A stretch of DNA of 60,000 nucleotides from Strigamia acuminata (lineage: Eukaryota > Arthropoda > Chilopoda > Geophilomorpha > Linotaeniidae), in NCBI GenBank assembly GCA_949358305.1, contig OX442315.1, positions 31,028,427 through 31,088,426 of the forward strand, read 5' to 3'. Of the stretch, positions 38,990 through 52,183 are shown one piece after another. The notes below the pieces were generated by a model. That model saw nothing but the letters and a program-made list of their open reading frames with translations. It searched no databases and was not told the DNA's origin. Position 1 is the first letter of the stretch; the number at the start of each line of letters is the position of its first letter. Both the position numbers and the translations under genes were made by a program.

Positions 38990-41900
38990 CAAACAGGGTA
39001 GTGTGTTTTCCTAGCAACAGGGCGACTTATTGGATGTCGCTCGCGAGTGGCGGCTCCATTTATTTGTCGCTTACTCGGTGCATTTATCAGCAGCAACAAC
39101 AAATCCCCCCTTCGCCCCTCTTCCCGACTCCTTCCTTAAACTCCTCTCTCTCCCACATCCCAATCTAAACCTGGACTAATTACCGGACCAATCAGAGCCC
39201 GGCACTCAATTCCCCACCCACCCATTCCTCACTCCCCCCCAAACCCCACATCCTCCACCCGTAAATAGACGCTCGCCACATCCAGAGGACACTCCAACCA
39301 ATGACCCCGCACATCTCCCTTCACCCCATCTATCTTCCCCCAACCGACGTAACCCTTTAATGTCACTCTGTATTCATTCACAGATCCGTGACAGGTGTCA
39401 AGATGACATCAAAGGGTTAACATCTGCTTCCTCATTCATCACAAATTGTCACAACAACCCGCTGACCATCACCGTCGATGAATTAAGGGTTAAAACTTAG
39501 CCCTAACCTTTTATCTTGGCCCACACGCTCTCGCTCTGTGTATAAATATATATCAATCAGCTAACTGGCAAGTGCAAAACGCTTCAACCAGACGGCGCCT
39601 CGTTTTCAACCAAAATAGTAGTAGTAGGCGTGTGCGGGTGGGGGAGTGAGACACACGCGGGAAGGGAGGGGGGGGGGGAAAGGGAAGGCTAGAGGATGCT
39701 GTATTCGATTAGTCAACATGATGCAAATGTCACATTGCGAAGCGTTCATTTGCTTGATTGGGTTTCTATTGGATTCCAAATTAAATTTCAATCCAATTCC
39801 TACTCACATTTAAAGAGAAGGGTGGCGTTGGTAAGAGTGGGAAGGAAGGGAGACGAATGGTAAGCAAAGCAGCAAAAGAGCCAACTTAAAGCACAAAAAT
39901 TTATTTAGACCAAAAATTAAATAAATTTCCAAACACACATCATCTACGCTGCCATTTTTATTTATTTATTTATTTAAATCAACGCACCATAAGGAGCAAT
40001 ACACTGCACGTTAAACCATGGACACGTATCCGAGTGTTATTTCCTATTGATTCGTTCTTCTGTGCGCTGATTGGATGCCAGCAATCACGTGTCAAGCATT
40101 GCTTGCCAACTAAGCATGTTTGTTACCTGTTGTCATCCCAGAATACAGTGCGGCTATATATTAAGTGGCGCCATCGGTGGCAAAATGCAATATGTGGATA
40201 ATTCTTGGTTCATAATTAAACACGACTTTATGAATGCGTTGTTCATTGAAGCACAACGAAAAATAAACAATTCGATGAAATCAATTCAATTTATTGCCAT
40301 CAACGAGAAAGTCGGTCATCCAGACACGCATTTCTCAACGTTTTCCGACTCCAATTTAAAAGCCCAAGTGTTTCAATTTAAACATTTCGCCATTATTGGC
40401 CAAATGTTATTTTCCGCAGGCAGCAAAAAAGCCATCCAAAATCTGTGTTCTCCAGTCATGTTTAATCTCTCCACTCGATTCACCTGTTTGCATTTAATTG
40501 CACTTTGGGGGATAAAGGAGTTGGGGAAAGAGATAAAGGGGAAGCAGACAAGTAGGGAATAAAAATGAAACGCAAGACAAACAAGTCGAATCGTACCCTG
40601 CTTGGAAATAAACAAGCCAGCCAATTACGTGCACCCAGTTACTATGACAACCGTCAAAAGTCCACCGTGTCTTCCACCCTCCCTGTTTACCTCGTGTTTT
40701 CCGCCGTGTTTATTCCTGTCAATTTTTTAACAAAAATAAACAAATGTCCAAAAAAAAAAATAAACACAACATAACAAATAATAATAAAGATACTATAATA
40801 ATAAGCATCGGTTTGACCATGTTTTTTTTTTTCTTAAAAACTTGGCAGCTCCACTCGTTTTTCTCCCTCCCCCAAGTTCCTGTGGCGATTAGCCCGACCA
40901 GAAACACTTTCCCCCTCCGCCAACTCAAAACGACCTCCGGCCGTAAAGCGCCACCTCTCGACGTTACGAGTGTTTAATCACTTCCATTCCCACTATGGAC
41001 ATTTGTATTGAGAGATCGCGTCACTTTCTCCTCATTACTCCCAACACCTTACACTCACCTCAATTCAAAGATATGTCTCGAATCGAGAAGTGTGCAATCA
41101 AACCACGTACAATTTTGCTTTATACGGCTAAACCCTCGTAAAAAACATCATGTCGTCTTATAAATAATAAAAAATATCGAACAAACACCACATTAACTTC
41201 ACTCGAGTGCCGTAAGAGTTTATTACTCGTGTATTAAAGCTAGAACTAGTGAATGACGTCATTTAGGCGCGACAAAAAGCAGAAAATTACATAAAAATCT
41301 CTCGAAACATCAATGTGAAACCCCTTTTTAAAATTACTTTAAGCGCCACTAATTGCAGTGGCGAATATTGTCACCAACGTGAAAAATAACTCTTTTAATA
41401 GACAGTTTGCGCCACCTGTCCTTCAGCACTTCCCATTAGCTTAGGTGAAAGAAAAAACCGTTTGGTTAATATTTTAACCTAACAAGTGTCTTTAATGTGA
41501 ATCCCAGTAAATAATGATGGAATAAAAATTCCCTCGACGCCAAATTTTAAAAAATTTTCCCCCTAAAAAAAAACAATTTTTAATTCCGCCCGTGTATCGA
41601 TTCCAGCATTCGATCCCGTGCTAATTGACCCCCGAGATTGGTTCCCATGAAAACTGGTTAAACGACACAAAATCATCGCCTCCTGTAGGGCTCCACGAGC
41701 GACTAAAGCACCGTCCCCTCGTGCCCAGTCGACTCAACAGCCGTGAAAACCACGGGAGTCAGAGTGCAGCACGAGCGGCCACGTTGACCAGAATTTATTG
41801 GTGAATTCATCGGCGTTGACACAGCGGCGCTTTCACCAGAGGGTGCGCGGGTGGGATATCAAGAGCCCAGCCTGCCATCCACTCATCTCGCTACCCCTGT

Positions 41901-44900
41901 GGTGTCAATTTATAGCATCATAATGCGCCGCGCCAAGCATCACGTTCTTCCATTCTTTGTGGCTTGCTGACCATTGGGATGACCACTGTTTGATCTACGA
42001 GCAGGATTCAAAGAGTTGCATCCCATTTGTACATAAACAACCGACTGGCTATATCTTTTAAAGCGAAGCAGCTGTTGCTTTATCATTCTCCTTTCTCCTG
42101 CCTACCTTAACATAATCCCCATTCTATTCTATGCAAATGAATCAACCGAAAACCACCCCTTGGCACTTGCACCCCTCCCCGCTCTCTTCAAACACAATCA
42201 AAAATTTAAGTTGCATAAGAAGATGAGTGACAGCTCAACAATTTGCCAAAACTCCTCTTGATTTGAGCCGGCTGTGTGCCAATGTTTAACCCACGTTCGA
42301 GCACACCTAGTGCACCTAACTTTTCCCTTTCCTTCCTCTTACGTACATTACACACATACGCAAACATTGGCGTGGCGTGGCGTGCTCGGCCTCCACTTTT
42401 ATCTCAAACTTCTATCGTTTCATTGTCATCTGATAAAACCATTGAGTGAAACCATCCATACTCCCATCAACACGCCGAAAAGTGCAACAAAAAAAATACG
42501 TGGAAAAAAAATAAAAAATAAAGATAAGCACAAATAACAACGACAATAATATGTATGTATCCACACACTAAACAAAAAATAATAATAACAATAATAAACT
42601 ACAACTTCAACCCTCCCCATAATCATTTTCAACAAGTAATGAGAGCAATTTCAGGCCACTTTCCCCTCCCGTCACACTAAACCACCTCTTCTTCCGCTTT
42701 GCCTTGATCCTTATCAAAATGGAGGCCAATAAAACACAAACTACACACCTCTCACACACTAAAAATCAATCAATACCAACAATATCCGCCTTTATACCTA
42801 AAACCACCTCCTACATTACTTTTTTTTTTTTGATTTTTTTCCCCTCTCGTCATTTCGTTTGATATCTTCATTTTTAAAAGAAACAAACAAACAAAAAAGG
42901 TTTCAAGGGGTTGACCGACCCCTATATCGAGCACGTGGTCAAAGACAGGAAAGAGAGAGAGATGAAAAGAGGGGTAAAATGAAAAAGAAAGAAAGAAAAG
43001 AAAAAAAGGGGAAAAGACCTCGTGTTAGCTCATGTAATATTCATCGTTTCAGTAAAGTGACATTGCGAGCGAGATGAATTTGTTCATGGATCTTCCCCCC
43101 TCCTCCCCACCTCGCCATAGACCACCCCTCTTTCTCCTAGTTCCCCTTGTCACATTCGGAACGCTGCATAGGTGGGGAGATACATTTGGGTGGGTGAACA
43201 AAACACCCCTGAGGATTTTGCTGCTAGAAGTCACACATAGAGAAGCTTTACACAAAAGACTTGACACAGAATGGAAATTTATAACAAAATGTCCACCGGT
43301 CAAAAGATAAAAAAAAATAAAATAAAATTTAAAAAGTTAAATTTCGATCGAATTCCGAGACAATTGCACGAAACAATCGCGCCAAAACAAACGCATTTCG
43401 CATCCAACCTGAATAAACAGTTTTCGGAGGCCTGCGCAGTCAATCAAGGCCTCTGTTAATTTGCTAAAGGCTTCTCCTTTAGTCAGAAACTGCAGCTGAA
43501 CTCATATTACCAAAAGGGTGTGAATAATTGGATTAAGAAAGTAGATGAGTATCTGCAAATTTTCTCTCGCCACTTGTAATCACAAAACATTTGTGTTCAA
43601 CATTAAACAGCTGCACGTTGTCTGGCTGCTTCTGCATCGCTCCCAAAACCAGGCACAAACTCCGAGCATTTAGTAATTAATTACGCGTTAACGGGTTCAA
43701 CTCTTTTATTATAATAACAGCTCCATCAAAATACTCTTCCACTTAAAACAAAAAACAAAAAAAAAAAACAACATTACACACTAACAACGTAATAAACATA
43801 AATAGTAAACACCATCACCCCCAAAACCCACCGGAAGTGACTTTTAGTATAATTATTTGACTAGCAGCAGCGTCAACTACTTTTAAATTTTTATTAGACA
43901 CTCGAACACGGCCACAAAACTGGTCGTCTCAGAAAACAGCACGAAAAGCCATTTTAATTTGTCCCATTTAACCACGAGAGGCCAGTACCAGTTCTCTTTC
44001 AAGAGCAACAGTCGGTCTGGTTGGACGACGCAACCCGCTCTCTTTTATTCTCAACTAAGGCGAGGCGAGGCTACTGTGGCATAGAATATTTACCGTATTG
44101 ACTTTTCCTTTAAATCAATTCATAAGGCGACATCCTTTCGTCACGTGTTTCACACCGCGTCTCCTTCTCCCACTCCACCCTTTTGGTCAAGCCCCGAGGT
44201 GGCATCAGCTGTCATCAAAGAGCTACACCCATCACCCACTGAAACGCCTCGAAATAGAACATTGCAATGTACATAAACGCAAACAAACCAACCAATCAAT
44301 TAATTTAACAAAAAAAAAATAAAAAAAATTTAAATCAAATTTCGTGTTTATTATTATAAGTTATCGTCTTTTATAGGCTCTAAATGGTAATTGTATTAAA
44401 TATTTAAGCATTTAAAAATACTGCACTTAAATTAAAGCGCGAAGAAAGATTAAAGGTGCAATATAAGTAATTTTATCGCCGTTATTTGTTGCAAGATTTG
44501 TATATGATGTAACTAATATTCACATTTTAACATCAATTTTATGAAATGGCATCAAACTGTCATCACCCAGACCTTTCAATAAACATATTCTGCTTTATTC
44601 ACAGTTATTGTTATCTCATCACTGTATAATTTAAATTTTATAAGCCACAAAAATGTTAAAAATTTAGACCAGTCGCACACAGTTTTCCTCCAATTTTTTA
44701 TTTTAAAAAAAAAAAGAAGAAAGAGGAAATTGAGGAAGAGAAAATTCCAGTTTAGGTAGAATTATTGATCACATATCTACCCTTGTTGAGTGTGTGGTTC
44801 CGTGAAACGGCACTGGTCACTTTGCAGGGGCGGATCCCCACTCACCCTCGCTTTCAAACAGTTTGCAATAAAGAGAAGTAACAAGACCAAGAAGGAAAAA

Positions 44901-45489
44901 AAAAATGTATAAAATATAAATGAACAATTCAGACACAAACTCTAACAGCAAACAACAAGAAAGAAAGAAAAAAAAAACCATCCCAGAGGTCATCAAAACA
45001 TAATAAGATATGTCCAAACACCCAAATATTAATAGCAAACCTAAAAAAAAAATATTACATCACGTGATAAACATTAAAAATCAATCAACCATCGATGTAA
45101 TTAACTTCATCTGTGCCCAAAGAGTCCAAAAAAAGAGCAAAAAAAACAAGCGAAGGATGTAATTATCCACCTGTACCAATATCCAAACCTACTCATTTAT
45201 ATCAAATTAAAAATTGACACTGCTAATTATCAAACTACTAAAAATAAGACCAAATACACAACAACTATCAATTTTCCTCCACAACGCCTTTTTTCCTCCT
45301 AAAAAATCTTCATTTTTCAACCGACTCCAAACTACAAACAAACCCACCTAATGGACGAATTTCGTGCAACAATCGACTTCCCACACCATAATAAATTGAC
45401 CAAACATAACAAAAAAAAAACAACACCAAATTAAGCCTTTTTTCCTATTTTCCCTTCTTATTAACCCATGAATCCTTCATTGTATCCTT

Positions 45490-45961
45490 GAAAGGTCCTC
45501 ATGGGGCCAAGGGGTGAAAAGTCAAACTCGTTCGCGCCCATCCTTGACATTTACGAGTCAGATCGCCAACTCCTCACGACACCCCCAGCCACCCAGCACC
45601 CTCGTCCAGGCGTCGGTACCCCTCCATTTGAGCAAATCTGCACAAGCTCCATACCCTCAAGAAAAGGGACTTTTGCAATAATAGCCGCAAGGGCTGCTTT
45701 TGTTTTGCCAAGCTTAAGCTTTTCATAGAGGGGGGCTTCTGGATGTCGTAATACACAAACCAGATGGCGTCCGTCCACCCCATTCCCCTTTCCCCACCCA
45801 TCCACAGTTGTAGGAGGAGTAGGAGGGGACCAAAACTGACCCCAAACGTTGGGCTCAATCTGGTCCCTCCGCGCCACACCTTTGAAGACCCCTGGTCCAA
45901 GTGGACAACCAGCTGTCCACCCTTTTGCAAGCATTTTTAATGCCGTCCCATTTGGGCTCAA
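45490..45961. other. Higher-GC island open in several frames, unrecognised
   Basis: The minus strand is open for 136 codons (45961-45551) and overlaps a 118-codon frame in another phase; the plus strand is open for 75 codons. The composition (more G and C, fewer A/T runs) differs from the flanks. I recognise no protein. It may be a decayed transposon fragment, a nested gene exon or a conserved element. Confidence 0.25.
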
Positions 45962-46123
45962 ACGTCACGTGACTTACGCAAGAAGTAAACAACAAGATGG
46001 GGTTGGCTAAGGGACGAGCGAGGGCGAGTGTAAATGCAATTGTGCGCGCTCCCCCTTTTTCGTTTCTCTCAGCCTTAAATGGATCGGGCCTAATGTCTCC
46101 TACTGAAGTCTAAACCCATTTAC

Positions 46124-46312
46124 CTGGAGTGATTGATTGATCAATTGCCTGGCTGGATCAGTCAAGTTGGGAACTGATGCAGCTGCCAGTTGAGCAACTC
46201 CCATTCCAGCGTCAGAGGGAGCGGGAAGGGAAAAGAGGGGGTAGGGAGGAGGCTCCGAGAGAGGGAGACACTCCGATGGTTTAGGAAAAGGGGGAAGAAA
46301 TAAATTAATCAT
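46124..46312 (-). other. Stop-free minus-strand segment ending at a donor-like site
   Basis: The frame ends with ASVPNLTDPARQLINQSLQ just before CTCCAG|GTAAAT, a good donor sequence, and is open upstream through a proline-rich stretch. It could be an exon of an alternative 5' exd transcript or a nested gene. I recognise no family and no clear acceptor, so chance is likely. Confidence 0.2.
46131..46146. promoter_or_regulatory. Overlapping PBX/HOX-type sites
   Basis: TGATTGATTGATCAAT (from the T at 46130) contains overlapping TGATNNAT cores, the consensus for PBC-Hox heterodimers, inside the presumed intron of a PBC gene. Autoregulation is possible but untested. Confidence 0.35.
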
Positions 46313-48733
46313 GGCGTCATCAAATCGAATGTTTTTAATCCAACCAACATCAATTACTGAACATCGAGGAAACCCCCCAATTCTGCCCTAACTCGATTTT
46401 TATTTTAAATTCGATCTAAAAATAAGTTAGGCCTATCTGTCTTTAAAAATAAAATAAAAAAAAAAAGTCGGAGACAAACTAATGGAAGTTCTTTCGTTTC
46501 GCATCGTTCGAGAACAAATATTAACTTTTGACGTCATTGCGATACTTGCAATCTCGTTTAAACAAATTCTGAAGGAAAGGGGAGGAAAAAATGATTTAAT
46601 AAGTTAAAAAATTAAATTTTACAAGTGCCCTTTAATACCCACACCGCTGTATGTCATCTCGCTGAGAAAATTTTAAAAACCTTCTAAGGTTTAATACCTA
46701 ATTTAATTTTATGTCGTAAAACGAACTTAATAAAGTGTTAATTTAAAAGTAATAAAAATCATTTCATTAAAAAACCTTCGTGATGGCCCAACTTGTTTGA
46801 TGGGCCATAATTACGAACCCAAAGAAAACATAAAAATAATAAATTCCACATAATTGTCATTTCTTTCCACAAAAAAATTAAAATCCAAAAAAAAAAATTA
46901 ACATTGGGCATCATGCAGCCACTAGAACAACCTCCCACTCCCGCCTGCACAATCCCAAATTCCCAAACCTACAAAAACCCAAAAACTTTTCCCCAGTTAT
47001 GACATCACAAATCCCATCACATAAATCCGCCACAATAATTTGTATTACAAACCCGAAACTCCACTTGTGCATGTAAACAACCCATCCCACAATTCCCCAT
47101 TCCACCAGAGCAAAAATACACACACTTTTATTGCAGATTGCATGTAACAAGGGACAGACACAAGTCATGGGACGATGTAATCCGTAAAAATGTGGAATCC
47201 CCTCCCAACAAAAAAAACTATATACACACACACACTCACATACACAGACCATAAGATTTTTATAGCAGAACGACGTCATAATTCGTGAGTGCGAGCCATA
47301 GTGAAAGTTTTGTCACTTTTTATGGTTGGCCCCCGTACATAAAGTGGTGGCAACGTACAAAGACGCACACAAGCCGAGGAAATGAAGCACGGCTGTTCCA
47401 TATATGATGGCGAAAACGACACTCCATGAAATTGTAGTTTTCAATTTCCACACACGAGGAGAGAAGGCAAGCAGGGGGGGTGCGGGGGGGGGGGATGGAT
47501 GTATAGGGGTGCAAGAGAAGGTTCGGATAGAGTGAGGTGGGAGGGGGAGGTGGTGTGTGGAGGGTGAGTTCGCTCTCCAGAATAGAAGGAGAAGGGAGGC
47601 AATAAGGACAGATGCCACCACTCCCATTTCTCACGTAACATCTGGAGACAAGAGTTCATAACACGGGCAACTCTCGCCCGTGTGGACTGCACTCGACGCT
47701 CCCCCTTGCAACGCAACTTTCCGTCGTCACCTCGTAATTCAAGGCGGATGTGAATTTAGAAAAATAATAAAACTTGCCATCATCTTCAACACCCCACTTT
47801 AATTTTTTTTTTTATATGGTATAAAATTATTTTGTTATCACCTAATAATAATTTATATTAGGGCTCAAAGGGTTTAAAGCCCCAAAAATATCCCTTTTTT
47901 GACGAATAAGAAATAAATATTACAAATTGCATTAAGAATTCAAAGAGTTAATGAAAAGTGACAAGTTTTATGTTTTAAGAAATAGGCCTAACACAGCCCT
48001 ATCCCGACATGCAATCTGATTTATGTCAAGTTGGCAAACAAAGCCGCACACTTGCATAAACTCCTCTAATTAAGACAACGCCAACTCAGACTTTTCTCCC
48101 AATTAATTTGATAACGAATTTGCTTCGCTGCACCTCACCTCGCAAACACACACATAAACACACGGAAATTCCAGTGTAGTGCACTTAGTAACGGGAGAAA
48201 GAAAGAAAGAAAAAAAAATGCTTTTTCGTCTTTTTCGTACAAAAAAACAAACAATTTGTACTAAAAGTTTAAAACGCGCGGTTAAAATTAGGTGCTTCGC
48301 GACCTCCGCGACTAAAACTTCACCCACCCATAAAAATTTATCAACACCACACTTCTTCCGGTCTCTCACCTTACCCCCTTTGCCCCCCCTCGACTCTTAT
48401 TTCGCCCCTCTCAAACCCAACAAAAAGTCGAGCGAGCGGGTACTTGTCGGGGAGACGTTCTCCTAGATTTATGAACCATTAAATCAAGAAGAGAATATTA
48501 AATTAGATTCGTCTAATTTAAATCAGATAAAAAAAATGAATTTTATTGATTTAATGATCAACCTTTTTATTTGCCTCATTGGATTCGGTCTTTAGAAAAC
48601 ATTGAAAACTTCTTTTTTTATACATCAAATTTATATTTTACGACGTATTTTTATGATAAACCAGAAATACCATTACATCAACAATACAAAACATGATTTA
48701 ACAATGTTTCAAACAACTATAAATGCTTTTATG

Positions 48734-48880
48734 CAACAATTTATGTTTGCATAATTGTTGTATCAATGTAAAACCAAATTGCAACAATACACATCAATGT
48801 AAAACCAACAATTTATGTTTGAATAATTGTTACATCAACGTAAAACCAACTTGCAACAAAATAAAGCAATGTAAAACTAG
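48734..48880. repeat. Degenerate 72-bp tandem repeat
   Basis: CAACAATTTATGTTTG starts at 48734 and again at 48806, and each is followed by near-identical ATAATTGTT, ATCAA(T/C)GTAAAACCAA and TTGCAACAA motifs. Each unit contains an inverted repeat (CAACAATT with AATTGTTG). Confidence 0.7.
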
Positions 48881-49124
48881 CTTGCAATAATCCACACGAG
48901 CGTCAGAGCGGTTAAATTGCATGTTCGCTACTTTATAGACGGCCATTGCAACAATAATGTTTTTTATTGACATCCATTTGGAGTTTTGGCAAACTCCTTT
49001 GGCCAACCCTTCCCTTTATTTAGCCATTGGCTAAAATGTAACCGACTCTTGTTATACAAGAGGGAGGGAGGAACAAGAACTCATGGAATGTTCCTTCCTC
49101 CAGAGAAGGTCAGAGACTTCTCTG

Positions 49125-49138
49125 GTCACCAAGGCAAC
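49125..49138. promoter_or_regulatory. Perfect RFX X-box-like site
   Basis: GTCACCAAGGCAAC fits GTNRCC-NN-RGYAAC at every fixed position. Confidence 0.4.
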
Positions 49139-49444
49139 CCGAGATGAGGATTGGCTGCCTCCACTACCCCGCCACCCCTCCTTCCCATCACTCGTTACTC
49201 GACCCCAGGCGTGCCACCCAGGAAATGACCCATGGGTTTCTTTTTTACTCCGTGGACGTGTCAGCGGGTCACGGGGACTTGGCTGGGGATTTCTTTCAAG
49301 ACGTGGCCTCTGCCTTCACGTTCACGATTTTCGTCTTTCCTCCGTTAGCTTTTAATAATTACATTCGTGTTACCACAGGTTAAGCCTCGAATCGTGCAAA
49401 AGGGTGAGGCAGAGAAGCCGAGAGGAAAATAATGTAGGGGAGCG

Positions 49445-49469
49445 AGGAGAGGAGAGGAGAGGAGAGGAA
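49445..49469. repeat. GGAGA pentanucleotide repeat
   Basis: About five GGAGA units. Confidence 0.8.
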
Positions 49470-52016
49470 GTTGCTTCTTCCTTTTCTCTCCGACTTAATT
49501 AAGAACAAGTGCAAAATGCAACTGGCAAAATTAGTGCGCCAAACAACTGACAAGCAAAAGGCCAAGCAAATGCAAAAGAGGCGACTCTTTCATTCATAAC
49601 TCCGGGTTCAAACAACCGACCCTGCAGAACAACAAATTAAAAACACCCACTTCAAATTAACAAGTTGAGAAAAGAGAAAAGTAGAAAACGCTATTTTTAC
49701 CCAAAACTAATTATCCTTGTCAAGTAAACACGGGTGTTAAGACCCCTGAATTATACGACAAGATTTAGAAAATCCGCTCCTGCATTTCACCAAATAAAAT
49801 CTCCTCCTACATTTTTTAACTTTCCCATTCTATAACTTTCATTAAACAACTTTTCTTGATTAAATGTCCACTCCGACTGAATACAGATTAAATTTTTAAC
49901 TTAGATCGACACAAGCAGTTTAATTATGTTGTTTATTCTAAATTACTTGTTTGACAAGCTTGGTGGGCATATTATTTCCTTTCTATTCCAGTAAACTCAA
50001 AGTTAAATGCCCCACTTGCTATCTAACCCAGACTGTCACTTCTCCACCCACGGATTAAGTGAAGCAGCTGATGCGAAAAAAAACTCTAAATCTAAACCCA
50101 ACCGCTTGACCCAGCGCCCAAATTTCTTCCAAGCCTTCCCAACAAAGTATATAGCGACTTCATTTCATTAACACCAGTTAGTTACTTAACACCCTTAATG
50201 CGAACCTAGAAATGACTGAACGGCATAAACCACCAAATCCTTTCACACCACTCTCACGAGCCAACCACACCATCGCATTAAACGAACAACAAACTGTTTA
50301 CTTGACAAGCAAATTTCATTCACCCTGATTATTTTTCACTTTGCACAACACTTTTGCCCACTGAAGATGCTCGCTTGATGACAGTTTCCTGTCACATAAA
50401 GCACCGGGGCTTGGCTCCAACATGACATCAGCTGATGAGATATCCGCCAAACTCCAAGGTTGTGGTCAATCCTGTGATGCATAGCTCGCGAAACAAGAGA
50501 CCCCTCCAAGAGGTGGGTGACGGGGGGCGAGAAAGTGAAGAGAGAAGAAAGGCTTATGTATTTTTCATATTCAACACTTGTTGGCGGTGGCTTTTGCTAC
50601 TTGACTTGAGTGATATGGCGGTAATAAACTTTTAAAGCCTCTCTCTTCCTTCTTTTATCATATCCCTTTTCATTGACGACATATAAACACAATGATGAAT
50701 ATTTAACCCTTCATTTTACCACCCTCGCACAAATATCTTCTAAAACCTTATTTTCAATTCATGCTTTTTTGACAACTCCAAGCAAAAAAAAAAATAATAA
50801 TCAAAAAAGAAAAAAAAATAATGGAAGTCGAGAAAGAAGGGTACTCAATGAAAAATTCCACACATTTCCTCTACCAAATGAGAAATCAATAAAAAGGATA
50901 TTCACCAAAAGAATTCCCACATTTTCTTCATTCAAATCTCGCAGTCGGCCATTACCAAAACGAGGCTAAACAAAAAGCCCAAATTTCGCCTCGACAACGC
51001 TCCAGCACAGGTGTGTTTGTTATTAATTACTTATCCACCTTCAAAAGCAATTAGATTCGCTCGAGGAGACATTCGAAATAAAAACGGAGAAAAAAAAATT
51101 TAATATCCGAATCGCCTTTTCCCACCCACACTTAAAAAACCGGAAACAGTTTCCCACGCATCCATCACTTACCTTACGGCTTATACAGTCAACACCAAAT
51201 ACAAAAACGAACAAATTCTTTTCTTACCTACAATAAAAAGAAACAAAAAAACTATAATTAAAAAACAAGAAATAAATTATCAACACCTTCAATGTCATTT
51301 CTCAATGTATCCACACATATAATTAACCCCCTATTTATCATATTCGCACTGTTACATTATCTTATCGGCTTCTCTGCCGAGCACACTTGCCCATCCGTGA
51401 TGCACCATCAGCAGGACATGGGCGAGGAAATTTTTAATCTAAGTCGGATGCAACTCCAGTAATGACCACCGCTAAGAGGATTAAAAGCTGCACCCGACAA
51501 GAGACGCTCCTACTTTTACTTCTCTGCTTCCATTTTTTTCCAGTCTTTCCCATCATCCCACCCAAAGATGGAGGGGACTCGACGAGAGAGAGAGAAAAGA
51601 GCTTATGTTTATTATGCCCCTCGCCACAGATCAAACTGAGAGAGGAAAGAGAGAGAGAGAGAGCTTAAAAATCCTCACACTCGTCCCCACCCCCCCCCCC
51701 TACCACCCCCCCAACAAAAAAAAAAAAAGCTGACATAAATGTTGTTATGCTGCAATTCACGTAAAAAGATATATGTAAACGTCATAAATATTCTTTTTAG
51801 TGAAAAATCATTATATAATATTTGTATGGAAACTGTGTATAGAAATTCCAATATGTAAACTTTTGTTTGAGCAAAATATTAGTCAAAATTCCAGCGAGTT
51901 AATTAAAATGTATCAATATTTACAGATAGTACACTAAATTATTTTCATTAAAACAAAATATCATGAACCGCTAATTTCTAGATGGAAAAAGAACGCGTTT
52001 TGAATTACGCGCGGTT

Positions 52017-52183
52017 AATTAATGTTTTTTTTATTTTAAATTAATATTTTTTTTTTATTTTAAATTAAAATTTTTTTTATTTTAAATTAATATTTTTTTA
52101 TTTTAAATTAATATTTTTTTTATTTTAAATTAATATTTTTTTTATTTTAAATTAATATTTTTATTTTTTTTAAATTAATATTT
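52017..52183. repeat. AT-only tandem array, about seven units
   Basis: Imperfect units of about 22-24 bp, each containing TTTTAAATTAATATT or a one-base variant followed by a T run. There is essentially no G or C in the array, and each unit has an ATTA homeodomain-type core. Confidence 0.85.

Larger units (their letters stand above)
31223..45480 (-). other. Giant exd intron, middle part, no exon recognised
   Basis: Mostly A+C-rich plus strand with two transposon-like elements described separately. Less repetitive patches at 35130-35480, 36960-37440, 40060-40560 and 41680-41960 stand out from the A/T-run background and may be conserved non-coding elements, which only a cross-species alignment can show. 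No protein family is recognised. Confidence 0.5.
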
